Shown in pieces: positions 8,838 to 19,955 of a DNA stretch of 64,000 nucleotides (position 1 is the stretch's first letter; every line of letters begins with the position of its first letter). Origin of the DNA: Pycnococcus provasolii (Eukaryota > Chlorophyta > Pseudoscourfieldiophyceae > Pseudoscourfieldiales). The stretch spans positions 463,595-527,594 of the forward strand of contig CP150579.1 in NCBI GenBank assembly GCA_049487715.1, given 5' to 3'. The notes under the pieces are model-generated. The model did not search any database. It saw only the letters and a list, made by a program, of their open reading frames with translations, and was not told where the DNA came from. The position numbers and the translations under genes were made by a program.

Positions 8838-10491
8838 ATGCAGTCGCTCACGTTCGGCGGTCCCGGCTTCGACCACGCGGCGTTCATCAGGCAACAGCCC
8901 ACGTTCGTCCGCTCTAAAGCAAAACAAATACTTAAGGCCCTTTCGACACTTCAGGAACGCGCGCCAACACAGCAGCAGCAGGTCCTGATACAGTGCCTTG
9001 CGTACACAGCAAACGTACTTCGCTATGTCGGCCTTGCGGACAGGCAAACGCTGCGTGAGCACGTTGACGACGAGACAAAAGACACAGTATGCAAGGCGAT
9101 CGCAGCCGCCTTGAAGACAGAGGTGAATTCAACGAACTTCAAGCGAACAGGAGTCATGTCAGAGTTCGCATCGGCAGCTCTCGAGGCAGTGACGCCGTGG
9201 AGCAAGGACGATACCTTCGTCTCGATGGTGCTCGACGTTGCAAAACCAAACTCTCTGGGAAAGACGATTGGAAAACTCGTCAACGCGCTGAACGACGACG
9301 TCAAGCTCGACATCGAGCACGCCAAGAATGTCGTTGAGGCTGCTCAAAACTGCCTCCTCTCGGTTTGGGACCGCTCGACGAACCCGTCAGTCGGCCCGTT
9401 CGTATCCAACGGCTTGTTCAAGGCGGTTATGCACGTGTGCAACATCAACCATCCCCGCGTGAACGACGTCGTCGTGGATATTGCGCACACCATCAAAATG
9501 GATGCCACGGCGGTGAGACAACTTCTCGTGGACGGCAAGTCAGCGCGTCGTCACTTGGAGCACGCGCTTGAAGTCAGCCGCGCCGAGGGTAGCATGGCTG
9601 TGCACAACGCTTCTGCATGACCTCGTGAACTGGGAGAAGAACTTGTTCGTGCCTCCAAGCGTGGCGAGCAGGTTGAACTTAGGCACGTCTTTCAACAAGT
9701 GCCGATGGTGCAGCAAGACGGAGATGGTTGACGGCGTCAAGCTCACCAAATGCGCCGCGTGCCTGAGCGCATACTACTGCTCGAAGGAGTGCCAAAAGCG
9801 AGACTGGAAGAGTCACAAGGTAATATGCAAGAAAATCCAGGAACAAAGCGGCGCCGAAGTCAAAGAGTCAGCTAGCAACATAAAGACCATGAAGATACAG
9901 ATGTTCAATTTCCTACAGATGCATTGCAAGCGAATCGTGCGCAAGATGTGGGAAGTGGCGAAGCATGCCGAAGACACAAGCGCCGATCTTGTTTCGCTTG
10001 GCGTACCCGGCGGAATCGAAAGGCTCATCGCCTCCCCGCAACTGCGCGACTTCCTCGTCAACGTGGATTTCAAAAAGGGCACGTGGTCTGTGCACCTTTA
10101 CAAGGCTTTCATGGCCAAGACAGACCTCCCTTCTTGGATGCTGGACGACGACCCTTCTCACGAGGAAATCGCAGAGGGGGCGAAGCTGTACCACGACAAG
10201 CCAGAGAATCGTATTCATTTGGAGTATATTTGCATGGCATCGTCGGGGAGAGACTTCTACAGCTTTCGCCACACATTGATGCACGCGAGCAGTCACACGC
10301 CGCTGATTACGGACGAGTCGGTGCTGGAATTTGGACGGGATGGAGAGGCATTCTCGTTTGACCAAGGACCGAGCGGCGGATACCAGAACTGCGGGAGCAT
10401 CAACGTCAACATGAGTGGCCGGCCTGAGCCATCATCCGACGTACTCGCGGAGCTTGATGCGATGCGCCGGATCACCGGATGTCGAATATGA
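8838..10491 (+). CDS. Helical-repeat protein with C-terminal MYND zinc finger; reading frame broken once
   Basis: Two overlapping frames look like one gene. The first (ATG 8838 to TGA 9618-9620) encodes ~260 mostly helical residues. The second, +1 relative, is open from 9568 to 10491 and carries a MYND finger at about 9697-9834: CxxC in KCRWC, then CAAC, then YYCSKECQKRDWKSHKVIC. The second frame has no ATG before the first zinc ligands; its first Met lies inside the finger, so it cannot stand alone. The join must fall between 9568 and 9618. MYND fingers bind proline-rich peptides; the function here is unknown. A one-base assembly error, a real frameshift or an unrecognised splice are all possible. 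Confidence 0.65.
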
Positions 10492-11052
10492 GCTTGGAGG
10501 ATATTGGCGGTACATTGAGCCGGCTGATCGGGATAGGCCGGAGTCGATCGGGTCGCCGCTAAGGCAAGTTTTTTTTGTTGAGGTGAACAAGAGTGTGGAG
10601 TGAGTGGCGATAGCACTTGTGCACTTAGCTGTAAATCTGTGTACTCTACAATGGATATTTCGGAGTAAAGTAGGTTGTCAGCCTGAGAGATCAGGAGAGA
10701 ACTTGTGACATATCTTACCTTTAGCTGGGCTCGGTGGCTTGGCAGCCCCTGTCGTAACTTTAGTACTGGCTGGGACCCACCCAGTACCCACCGTTGAACC
10801 AGGAGTTGTGTCTTCGATGCCTTTTTGTAAGGATTAGGTCTCAAGTTGTCGCTGACGGCTGATGGGCACCTCAAGTTGGTGCTGATGCCATTGGTCCCTT
10901 TTCTTTCCCTCTTCCCATCTTCAGTTCACGATTCAGAGTCTTCCACACCCTCTTCCTTTTTTTCCAGACACTCTCCTTTCTACGCTTTTCGGTTTCTTGC
11001 TGGTTTGGTTCGCGTCTTGGTTTGGTTCGGTTTGATTCTTCTTCGGGGAACC
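10492..11052. other. Intergenic, no gene seen
   Basis: About 560 bp between the MYND gene and the receptor-like kinase. A TGTAA motif (green-algal poly(A)-signal-like) lies near 10631. A pyrimidine-rich stretch at ~10895-11050 probably belongs to the kinase promoter or 5' UTR. No RNA gene recognised. Confidence 0.5.
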
Positions 11053-11111
11053 ATGTCTCTTGTTAATGTCGGATTGTGTGGACCCGCTTGGATGTCGAGA
11101 AGAAGAAGAAC

Positions 11112-11217
11112 ATGTTCTTGTGCTTGTCGTCTCAGAGATGTTGCTTTGTTGCGTTGTCTGGTTGGTGTTGTCTTTGTTGTCTTAGTTGTCTTGTCAGCCG
11201 GCGCATATGCGGCGGAC

Positions 11218-11266
<49 letters not shown>

Positions 11267-14200
11267 AACCTTCAAGAGAGGAGGACTTCAGTCAAACTTG
11301 CCGCACACCGGCGGCCTTTTAGGCCAACAGCACGTACAAGCTCTTGGCGTCGAAGACATTGAAACCATCGTCATGACGGAAGAAGGCCTGTACGCCGCAA
11401 TCTCGAGCCAGAACGTTAAGACGATACGCGTGAGTGGCGTCGTGTACGTGAGGTGGAGACTGGACTTGTGGAACCCGCGCGAAGTCACGGAATACAAGCA
11501 CATGCTCGTCAACGGAACGTACAAAACGGTGGCCATCACGAGAAAGGACCCAAGCAGTAAAATTAAGAGGCACGTCACCATCACGGGGGGCACGCTCGTG
11601 TTCGCGCCGAGCGTCGCGGTTGAGGCAAGCGCAGAGCAGGCGAATACGTACAGTCGCCTGGCAAACTTCTCGTTTGTTGGTGTGGAGGCTGGTGCCACGT
11701 TGACGTTCACGCAAACCACAGTCAACAACCTCCTGTACCTCGACGACCAAGGCAACGTGACGATGCCCATCGTCAGCAAGGCGGTGGGTGGAGTGCAGCT
11801 GCGCAACGTGCGACTTGTGCAGACGGTCGACAGCGCAAAGCAAGTCATAAGATTCCTCAAGAAAGCGCAGAACGCTCGTGACGACGTTGAAGGTGTGTAC
11901 ATTTCAACCGGTGCGGCAGTGAAGCCCTTCAACACGACCGTCGTGGTGGACGCAAAGGGCACGGCGCAGTGCTGCGCATCCAAGCAGCTCCACTATTATC
12001 ACTGCCGCAATCTCGCGGTTGACCACAGCAGCATGAGCACCCTCTCGTGCCTGGAGAGGTGCTGTTCGCTTGGACCCGACGTGTGCGATGTGTGGCAGTA
12101 CCGCGTCGAGCCGACGAACAACACGTTGCGTCGCTCAGGAGATACAAGAGACCTGCCCTTCGTTCCCAGAGGCAGGTGCTATCTTGGGAAGTTGGGCGGG
12201 AATGTCGACCAGATGTGCTACTCGAGCCTTTTTACGAAGAATGCGACGCCGCCGCCGTCGTGGTACGACTCGGAGCTCGCATTGATTACGCTGGTTGGAG
12301 AGCAGCTTGGTGCAGCGAGACCGATGTGCGCGACATTCGGCATGACCATGCGCATCAAGGCGATGGTGATGGAGCCTGGTTTCACGGGCAAATTTATGAC
12401 AGATCTGACGCCGTCACCACCACCGCAACAGCAGCTGCCACCACCGCCACCGCCGCCGCAGCCATCGCTAGACACGCTTTTGAAACCGGAGCCAACTGCC
12501 GTGCTAGGTGCGAATGACAGAGCAGATTACGACCCATCGATTCTGTTGCTCATCGTCATCGCCCTGTCGATTGCGGCGTGCATCATTATGGTGGTGCGCG
12601 ATCGGAGCAAGCATGCTCACATCAAAATGCTCTCAAAGAAGCTTGCAAGACTGTCGCGGCATTCAGCCGCTGGATCTCCGCGCCACCATCACAGCAACAA
12701 CAACGACGACGACGACACGGGTGATGACATCGAGATTGCCGTGGCCAGTGCACGTCCACGTGCGCATAGGTCGCGACCTGTCACCGCAAAGCGGAAATGG
12801 TTGCCGGAGTCCCTGAGCACATTTCTTGCGTCGTTGTCTCGACCATTGTTTGCTCGCGTCGAATCGGGTCGTTCGAATGCTGGGATTATCTCTCGTAACG
12901 CGTCGTCAGATATCAGCCGCAACTCGTCTCTTGACATGGATGACAATGCCATAGGCCGCAAGCCAAAGAACTCGCATTCTGAGACCAACCTTACTTCCAA
13001 GGCGAATCAGGAAGTGGAGATGGTTACTCCTCAACTCGGGCAGCGCCATCGCGAATGGCGGAAGAGCGAGGGGCAAGCTGGTACCGTGTTGGACCATTCC
13101 GCCGCGGAGGCGATTTTCGGCCAGGCGAGGTCGATCTCGCAGGCTGCCGCCAACGCCGCCTCGACGGCATTGGGCAAGAACGTCATTCAAAGCATGAATC
13201 TCATGCCTGATCCTGTTCAGCTCGCGCAAACGCTGAGCTGGATGAGTGACGTGCCGAATCTGCCGAACGCGGTTGGCGAATGCCTTGGCCGTGGCGTGTT
13301 TGGCACGGTTTACCACGCCTCATTCCACGAATCAGCCTCCCCGAAAAATCGCAATGCTCTGAAAGTGATCATGTATGACGTTATGAATCAGGAGCTTGTG
13401 GATGAGTTGTGGGATGACATGACGCGAGATGAGCGCCTTCGCTGGGCAGCTAGGCACGAAACTACGGTGGCGGAACGCATTCAGCACCAAAATATCCTTC
13501 GGACGTACATTTGCCATAAACATCTTCTCAAGCCGCGTTGTGAACAGGTCGTCTTTCTGCAAGAGTACTGCGATGGCGGCGTACTCACGGACGTCCTTGC
13601 GAATGGCACCTTCTCGAGTGACTGCAAGACGAGCGTGGAGCGCGCGCTGCGCTGCCTTGACGTAAGCCTGCAGGTGATGATGGGGCTTGATTGGCTGCAC
13701 CAGTTTGGGATGTTGCATGGCGATGTCAAGGCTTCCAATGTTTTGCTCAAGACGGAGTTCGCCGGCGGGGGTGCCAATTCTGCGGAAGTCAGCAACGTTG
13801 ACGAAGAAAAGTTGGACGAATGTGTGCTGTATCGCTGGCGCTACGCCGTGAAGCTCGCGGACTTTGGCCTTAGCTACGAGCTCCCGAAGGGGAAATCTTC
13901 TAGCGTTGTGGGAATGCGTGGAACGCCGACGCACCTTGCGCCGGAGTTATTTGTGCCATACGATGGCGTCATTTCCCCTTCGAGCGATATGTTCGCATTC
14001 GGCGTATTTCTATGGGAGGTTGTGATGGCGCGTGCACCGTACAAAAATATGTCCGTCAAGGATGTGCACGAGCAGAGGTGCGTGCTGAACAATCGCCTGT
14101 CATTCGACGGAAAGTGCGAAAATCACATGTCTGTGATGCAAGAGTTGGCGGAGATGTGCTGGCAAAATGACCCCAAGGCGCGCCCTTGGTCTGCAATCGC

Positions 14201-14270
14201 GCTGGACATGCTCAAGTCGTCGTACGAGAATGCGTTGCGTGAGCTTAGCGAGTTGCGCAGCCCTTCGTAA
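11112..14270 (+). CDS. Receptor-like protein kinase (single-pass, TKL/Tyr-kinase-like)
   Basis: A 1052-aa membrane kinase. After an acidic poly-Asp run encoded by (ACG)16 comes an extracellular region of ~420 residues resembling a beta-rich fold with Cys-rich patches (CC, C, CLERCC). A proline-rich juxtamembrane segment follows, then one TM helix near residues 476-495 (SILLLIVIALSIAACIIMVV). The intracellular half has a basic/Ser-rich linker and a kinase domain from about residue 719: glycine loop GRGVFGTVY, LKV lysine, HGDVKASN catalytic loop near 868 (Gly replaces the Arg of HRD, a non-RD kinase), DFG, and APE in THLAPELF. The start is uncertain: an ATG at 11053 in another frame encodes a far better signal peptide ending AGAYA, just before the ACG run. 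Confidence 0.8.
11218..11265 (+). repeat. (ACG)16 trinucleotide repeat near the kinase N-terminus
   Basis: Sixteen uninterrupted ACG units. It reads poly-Asp in the kinase frame and poly-Thr in the frame carrying the better signal peptide, so it is where the two frames meet. Confidence 0.9.
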
Positions 14271-14334
14271 TGTTCATGTGTTTGTGTAATATTATGTGTA
14301 GAAAACTCGATTATCTTGTTTTACAGAAAGCAAT

Positions 14335-15630
14335 TCAATCGGCGGAGCGTTGTTGTCGTCGTGTCGAGCGATTGGCAGATTGACGAGCACGTTGCATTTT
14401 TTGCGCCGCAGCTTCACGACGCTTATCCTGAATTTGCTTTGCATAAAAGAGCGACACGCTCGCGACATCCGCTTGCAGTCGCGCGGCATCTATGGCACGT
14501 CGCTCGAGTGCAACATCTGTGAGCTCACGTAGATGGCGCCGAACCTCTGGGTCCGATGCGGTGGGCACGGCGAACAAGCTGTCTTCCACCTCACGCCGAC
14601 GCGCGCGTGCTGATGCAAGACGTGTTCGTGTAGCCGCCGTGTTCGCCACGATGGGTGCGTCATTTGGTGGATGGAGTTGGCCGATCAGGAAACGTGAGCG
14701 CGCAACATCAAAGTCACCGCCGTCGCCGCCGCCGCCGCCACCGCCGCCGCCTGGTAAATCGGACCGTTTCCATGTTGTAGACGATGACGACGTCATCGTC
14801 GTCGTCGTCGCCGCCGCCGCCGCCACCTCAGCGTGGTGCTCCAGCTCGTCGTCTTTTGGGACGTCGTCGTCGTCTTGTTGTTGAGTGTCGTCCGGTTGTG
14901 GCGCATTTTGGTGTTCGTCCAAGATGTACGTGTGTCTCGTCGGTGTCGTTGTGCTCTGTCGCGCGTGAGGTGCGCTCATCGGCCTCGGAGGGTAGGTACT
15001 CGGAGGTGGCAGCGGCCGTCGTTTGCTGCGCCTTCGCGCCTTTCTTACTGGAACCAGTCGAAGTGACAGTTCCGGTTCCATGCCCTCTCCCCACGGCACG
15101 AGCGCCGTCGTGGCTTTCGATTGCGTTCCCCGCCCGGAAGATGACGACGGCTGAAGGTCGACACGATAGCACGCTGACGAGGCTGCGGAAGCTGCGGCGA
15201 ACGACTTCTCGAGCGACGAGAGCAGGCGAGCAGCTCGCACGTCTCCCGCTGTCGTCCTCGAGTTGCGTGGAGGAAAGCCGGCTGTATGCGGCCGCCTCAC
15301 GCGCGGCGAGTCGTCGTGTGCGTCCAAACTTAAGGAACCACCACCTGCCGCAGCCTTCCAAGTGGGAGCAGGGACAGCAGCACCCTCATCACGCCAGTCT
15401 ACTCTACCACGCCCAAGAGCGTCGTTGCGACAGGCAGGTGAGACGCGAGCTCGAGCAGCAGGGAGGTGCGTCTGCGCCTCCCGCGGCGGTGGAGTTGAGG
15501 CCGCACGTGCACGTGCGTTTGCGTTGGAGCTGGTGGCTGCAAGAGGCCGCGAGGCCGTCGAGGCGGCGCCCTCCTCGAGCGCGTCCAGGCGGGACTCAAG
15601 CAGGCTGAGCGACGAGAAGAGCGACTCCAT
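14335..15630 (-). CDS. Hypothetical protein, low-complexity with helical termini
   Basis: I do not recognise this 431-aa product. The ATG at 15630 begins MESLFSSLSLLESRLDALEE, a short amphipathic coiled coil. The middle is disordered: Ala/Ser/Pro-rich, an Asp/Gln run, a poly-Gly run and poly-Thr, mostly from GC-rich trinucleotide repeats. The last ~110 residues (from about FDVARSRFLIGQ) are helical and charged, with a long basic helix ending in RRQQRSAD. A coiled-coil/cytoskeletal role is possible but not shown. It converges on the receptor kinase with 64 bp between stops. Confidence 0.55.
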   Translation of the reverse strand: MESLFSSLSLLESRLDALEEGAASTASRPLAATSSNANARARAASTPPPREAQTHLPAARARVSPACRNDALGRGRVDWRDEGAAVPAPTWKAAAGGGSLSLDAHDDSPRVRRPHTAGFPPRNSRTTAGDVRAARLLSSLEKSFAAASAASSACYRVDLQPSSSSGRGTQSKATTALVPWGEGMEPELSLRLVPVRKARRRSKRRPLPPPSTYPPRPMSAPHARQSTTTPTRHTYILDEHQNAPQPDDTQQQDDDDVPKDDELEHHAEVAAAAATTTTMTSSSSTTWKRSDLPGGGGGGGGGDGGDFDVARSRFLIGQLHPPNDAPIVANTAATRTRLASARARRREVEDSLFAVPTASDPEVRRHLRELTDVALERRAIDAARLQADVASVSLFYAKQIQDKRREAAAQKMQRARQSANRSTRRQQRSAD

Positions 15631-15806
15631 GGCGAAAGGGCGAGGGAGGGAGACCTTTACCCAACGCGCCGCTCCGAGGACGTGGGGGTCAAACTCCCGG
15701 GTCAAACCCCTAAAGCGATCCCAAACGAAACCACCGTCACCAAAAATTCTTTTATTTAAAAATTCTTTTATCCTTTACAGCTAAGGTATATTATGATGTA
15801 GTACTT

Positions 15807-15858
15807 GTATGTATGTATGTATGTATGTATGTATGTATGTATGTATGTATGTATGTAT
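15807..15858 (+). repeat. (GTAT)13 microsatellite
   Basis: Thirteen tandem GTAT units between the start of the hypothetical protein and the 3' end of the ACT-Raf kinase. Non-coding. Confidence 0.9.
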
Positions 15859-15868
15859 GCAAAAACTT

Positions 15869-15923
15869 AAGGGCCTACTGAGCAAGCTTAAGTGCCACCC
15901 AGCTGCTTGCTCAGTAGGCCCTT
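15869..15923. terminator. Perfect 19-bp inverted repeat at the 3' end of the ACT-Raf kinase
   Basis: AAGGGCCTACTGAGCAAGC at 15869-15887 pairs exactly with its complement at 15905-15923 across a 17-nt loop. The inner arm encodes the last codons of the kinase, with the stop in the loop, so the mRNA would end in a stable hairpin. Its role (3'-end formation, stability, or an insertion remnant) is inference. Confidence 0.6.
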
Positions 15924-18692
15924 GTTCATCACAACACGAGGGGGAGCCGGTATCGGCGACGCCGCCGCCGTCGCTCGCACTCCCGCGTCGTCGAACGCCG
16001 TGGCGGCGCTGCGCGAAAGCGACTCCGAAAGCAGGTCGCGCATGAGCGTTGCGACGTCCTTCATCGCAGGGCGGCGCAGCGGATCCTGCGCCCAGCAACG
16101 CTCCATGATCCAGATGTACGACTCGGGCGCACGCGCGGCAATCTCCGCGACGTCAGGTCTCGCGCCTGCCGAGGCGGCGCGAGCCGCATCGAGCGGAGTG
16201 AGGTGCGAATGAGGCACCTGGCCAGAAAGCAGCTCGTACATTGTCATACCGAACGAGTAGACGTCCGCGGAGCACCCGTACGGACGGCCGTCGAACACCT
16301 CGGGTGCCATCCACCGGTGCGTGCCCGTCTCCGCGGTGTAGTCGTGGAGCTCTGGAGACGACGAGGGAATTGCCTCCTTTCCGGGAGAAGTGCTCAGTCG
16401 TTTCGAGAAATCATCCAAGCCGGCCGGTGGCCCCACTTCCATCGCCTGAGGTGCCAGCGAACCGACCGACTTTGCGCAGGCAACGCCCCAATCGCACAGG
16501 CGCATGTCAGAGCCGTCGCTTTCGCAGCCCTCGCTGCGCGTTGGCACGAGAATGTTCGAGCCCTTGACATCCCTGTGTGCGACACCGTGCTCATGAGCGT
16601 GCGCCAAGGCTGAAGCGAGACCGAGAAGCACGCGGCAGACAGCAACGAGGCTGCACGCACGTCGCATGGTGGTGCCGGGGCCGCCCGAAACGGCATGGAC
16701 CGTCTGCGCGAGTGCGCGGGTGAATGGTGTTAACGGCGTCAAAGATCCGCTGAGAGATCCCAAGCTTCCCACCTTCAGGCTTCCGACCAGCTGGCTGCCG
16801 TTTGTGGGACTTCCCACGGCAGCATTCGCAGCCGCAGCCGCCGATGCTTCCTCGCCGTCGTGCTGGAGCGAGAACGCCGCTGGTCCGCCACGCACGAGCT
16901 CGAGAACCAGCGCAGGCGCGCCGGTGTCTAACATTCGCGTGCATCCGTAGAAGCGAACGATGCGCGGGTGCTGAGGCATCGACGCGAGAGCGAGCGCCTC
17001 GCGCATCCACTGCGCCTCCACCTCAGAGGGGTCGGAGATGTGACGCGTGAGCACCTTGAGCGCCACATCGCCGACGCCGCGCAGGCTTGCTCGCCAAACC
17101 TCGCCAGACCCGCCATCGACGAGCTTTTCGTCCATGGTGAGATGGTTAGGGTTGAGCATGGGCACGGAGGTAATGTGCGGCAGCCGCTTCCTCTCGCTCG
17201 CGAGCGCGTCGGCGAGCGTCTCCGCGAGGCTCTTGTTCGCGCCGCCCTGGTCGGCGTGGCGCTGGCTGCTGCCCGTGGGTGAGTCTGGCGGGAACAGCGA
17301 CGAGCGGTTACCAGAAATCTTGCGCTTCGGCGACGCGCGTGACCGCGGTGCGTGCGAGGGGAGCGGTAATGAGTGGCCGCCGAACGTTTGCAATTGTGGC
17401 TGCTGCGGCCTGTGCGGATTGGTGTAGTTGTAGTTGGCATCGGCAGAGTCGTCGCGAGGCCACTGTTCAGGGTCAGATAGCGTGCCCTTGTCCACGTTGT
17501 CCTCGTAGGTGCCATCGTCGGAGGGACGCAAGGTGGGGCCTGACGCCAGTGCGAGCAGCGTGTTGTCGCCAAAGAGCGCGCCGAGCAGAGATTGGGAGAG
17601 CGTAGGCTCGTTGCAGTGCATCGCCATACCGTCCGCCGAGCTGAGTGATGGATTCATGCTGCTCAGTTGATCCGCCTGCGGGAATTCCGCGCGCATGATG
17701 CACAGGGATGTTTTCTCGCTGCTGCACCACGCGCGTCCTTCCCTGAGCGAAATGTCCGCCCGAGCGAGTGTCGTAACGAGGTCTCCGAACAACGCAACCG
17801 AGTCGCGCGAGCAAGCGACGATGTGCAGGCGCGTCTTCCTCTTGGTTAGAATTCGAACGTGCAGCTCAATCGCATCCGCGACGTCATCTCGCTTCGCTCG
17901 CTCGCGCACGCAGTGCAGAACGCTCCTGACGAGCTGCGGTCCGTTTTCCGCGAGCGCATTCAGGAACCTGTGTCCAAACGTTTCGTGAAGCTTTTCGATT
18001 TCGGTGTACTCCGTCGGCGTGTAGTCCGCCTGGTGCAGAACAGCCTCGAGCGACTTCCTCTCGTGGAATGACGGATTTCGCGGAAGGATTCTCGCGATGT
18101 TTTGCTTTCTGTCGGTTGGCGTGCCAAACGACTGCTTTAGGTGTTCGTTCTGCGCGAGCAGGTCGCGGTTACCGTAGCTTCCTCGCGAGTGTGCCGCGTT
18201 GTGTAGGTCCTGGTACGACGTTGAGTTTCCGAGTCTTGACGGCGTTGAGATTTCCGAGTCCGGGCTTGGTGTGGGCGACGCCGTGATGGTTGCGAGGTGT
18301 TCTCTCGACTCGCTGTGTTCTGTGGCGTACAGCATGACGCCTTCGTCGAGTGACTCGTTGTCCGAGTCGTCGCGCAGGCGCCTAAACGACGAGCTTCTTT
18401 GTTCGAGTGACATGGATCTTGTCAGCGACCTTCGTTCCGGCGTTCCGGCTGGCGAGTTCGTTGCGTGTCGCTGTCGCGGCGGCGGCGGCACAACAATGGT
18501 CGGTCCTCCTTCTGCGCGTTGCCCGTGCCCCTCTGCCCCTGCCCCTGCCCCTGAGGTGTTGCGTGTTCCCAGATGGGCCTGAGGTCCACCACCATTACCA
18601 CCATGTTCCCCCCCTGGAGCATCTGGAGCACCTGGAGCACCTGGAGGTGGGGGGCTGTTGCTAGTCACAAGACTACTGCCCCCAAGACTCAT
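15888..18692 (-). CDS. ACT-domain Raf-like (TKL) protein kinase
   Basis: A 934-aa kinase from the ATG at 18692. The first ~150 residues are disordered and Pro/Gly/Ser-rich. Residues ~210-335 form an ACT-like regulatory region (helical segment, then RLHIVACSRDSVALFGDL and a LCIMRAEF strand), the layout of plant STY8/17/46 and related Raf-like kinases. The kinase domain starts near 520 with GGSGEVW, then VALKVL, an HRDVKGSN catalytic loop near 704, and WMAPEVF. The metal-binding motif reads DWG rather than DFG; all other catalytic residues are kept. Likely cytosolic signalling; small-ligand sensing through ACT is inference. A perfect hairpin spans its last codons. Confidence 0.85.
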   Translation of the reverse strand: MSLGGSSLVTSNSPPPPGAPGAPDAPGGEHGGNGGGPQAHLGTRNTSGAGAGAEGHGQRAEGGPTIVVPPPPRQRHATNSPAGTPERRSLTRSMSLEQRSSSFRRLRDDSDNESLDEGVMLYATEHSESREHLATITASPTPSPDSEISTPSRLGNSTSYQDLHNAAHSRGSYGNRDLLAQNEHLKQSFGTPTDRKQNIARILPRNPSFHERKSLEAVLHQADYTPTEYTEIEKLHETFGHRFLNALAENGPQLVRSVLHCVRERAKRDDVADAIELHVRILTKRKTRLHIVACSRDSVALFGDLVTTLARADISLREGRAWCSSEKTSLCIMRAEFPQADQLSSMNPSLSSADGMAMHCNEPTLSQSLLGALFGDNTLLALASGPTLRPSDDGTYEDNVDKGTLSDPEQWPRDDSADANYNYTNPHRPQQPQLQTFGGHSLPLPSHAPRSRASPKRKISGNRSSLFPPDSPTGSSQRHADQGGANKSLAETLADALASERKRLPHITSVPMLNPNHLTMDEKLVDGGSGEVWRASLRGVGDVALKVLTRHISDPSEVEAQWMREALALASMPQHPRIVRFYGCTRMLDTGAPALVLELVRGGPAAFSLQHDGEEASAAAAANAAVGSPTNGSQLVGSLKVGSLGSLSGSLTPLTPFTRALAQTVHAVSGGPGTTMRRACSLVAVCRVLLGLASALAHAHEHGVAHRDVKGSNILVPTRSEGCESDGSDMRLCDWGVACAKSVGSLAPQAMEVGPPAGLDDFSKRLSTSPGKEAIPSSSPELHDYTAETGTHRWMAPEVFDGRPYGCSADVYSFGMTMYELLSGQVPHSHLTPLDAARAASAGARPDVAEIAARAPESYIWIMERCWAQDPLRRPAMKDVATLMRDLLSESLSRSAATAFDDAGVRATAAASPIPAPPRVVMNKGLLSKQLGGT

Positions 18693-19955
18693 CAAGTGCT
18701 TCCAATGATACGAGCTGGACTATATTGTGAGAGTGAGTTGGAGCACAGCAAGAGCACAAGCACACGAGCACGAGCACGCAGAGAATGAGAATGGAGCAGC
18801 GGAGTGGTGAAATGGAGGAAGCAGGTGTTGCTTCGAAGTCCCAAGAAGTCGTTCTTCTTCGTTCAAGACAAGACGGCGCTCAAGACGGCGGCTGGTGGAT
18901 GACCGGAATAGGGTCCAGGTGGCACTTCCCCTTCCTGCTCCATTGGGGGTCCGTCGTTGCCTCTTCCTGGCACGAGGCAGGTGCACGAGGCACGAGGCAC
19001 GAGGCTCCGTGGGCGGGGTTACGATAGGGTTTAGGGTTCTTTTTTTGGAGTCTCCTTCTCAAATTCACTCTCGCAAGATTTCTCGGGGGATTCCGATTCC
19101 GAATGCCTGATTCCGAAGCACTTCTCACTTCGAGATCGCTCGCGTCTTTTTTTGCATGATGTCATGGTGTTGGATGGATCATGAGGAGGAGGAAGGACAC
19201 ATGAGTTATGACACATGACACATGACACATGAGTATGTGTCCGACCATTCGACCAAAAGGTTTTTACCATAAGCGTTTGAGGCACGCAAATCGACCTTCC
19301 AGGCAGCCATGGTAAACTTATGAGAATAAGCCTGGGTGGGTGGGTGACGGGTAGAGTTACGCGCAGAGATGAGGCCTCGCTGATAGGCGAACTAAAAAGG
19401 CGAACTTTTTACTGCAAGTGCAAGCCAAAGAACCCTCGAATAAACGCCAAAACGGCACACAGACAGAAGAAGGGGAGAAGTGCACCAACGCGTGCCCCAA
19501 GGCCCAAAGAGTCCGTATGTAAAGTGAGCGGAGGACGGAGAAGAAAGAAAGAAAGAAAGAAAGGAAGAAAGAAAGGGAAAGGCAAGTAGGTGATGAAACC
19601 CCTAATAAACTCCCTCCTCTGCACTCTGCGACTGCGCATTGGTTTCCCGTATGATACAAGCACTGCCACTGCACTGGGTTAACCGCGTGTATTGTATTGT
19701 ATTGTATTGGCCTATTGGGCTGCTTTCCAGGCCAATATTGTAGTCGCCTTAAAGCCCTTACTAATAGTCTATGTAAATACAGTACAGTAAGGCCGGCCGC
19801 GTCCTGTTCTCCCCCTCCCTTATTACGATGATTTCCCCTCCCCAGGGGGCTTCCATTTCCCTTCACTCCCTCCGACATTTGAGGGTGTTGCCTCTTCATT
19901 AGTTTTTAATAGCAGTACTGGGTAAGACATTAGCTAAGGTGATTCACTATTCGTC
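18693..19955. other. 1.26-kb divergent intergenic region, no gene seen
   Basis: Between the ACT-Raf kinase (-) and the CCDC24-like gene (+). It holds a telomere-like tract TAGGGTTTAGGGTT at 19025-19038, (ACACATG)n near 19199-19230, a (GAAA)n run at 19545-19570 and a (TATTG)n run near 19692-19710. Short ORFs here have simple-repeat composition and no coding features. Confidence 0.55.
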
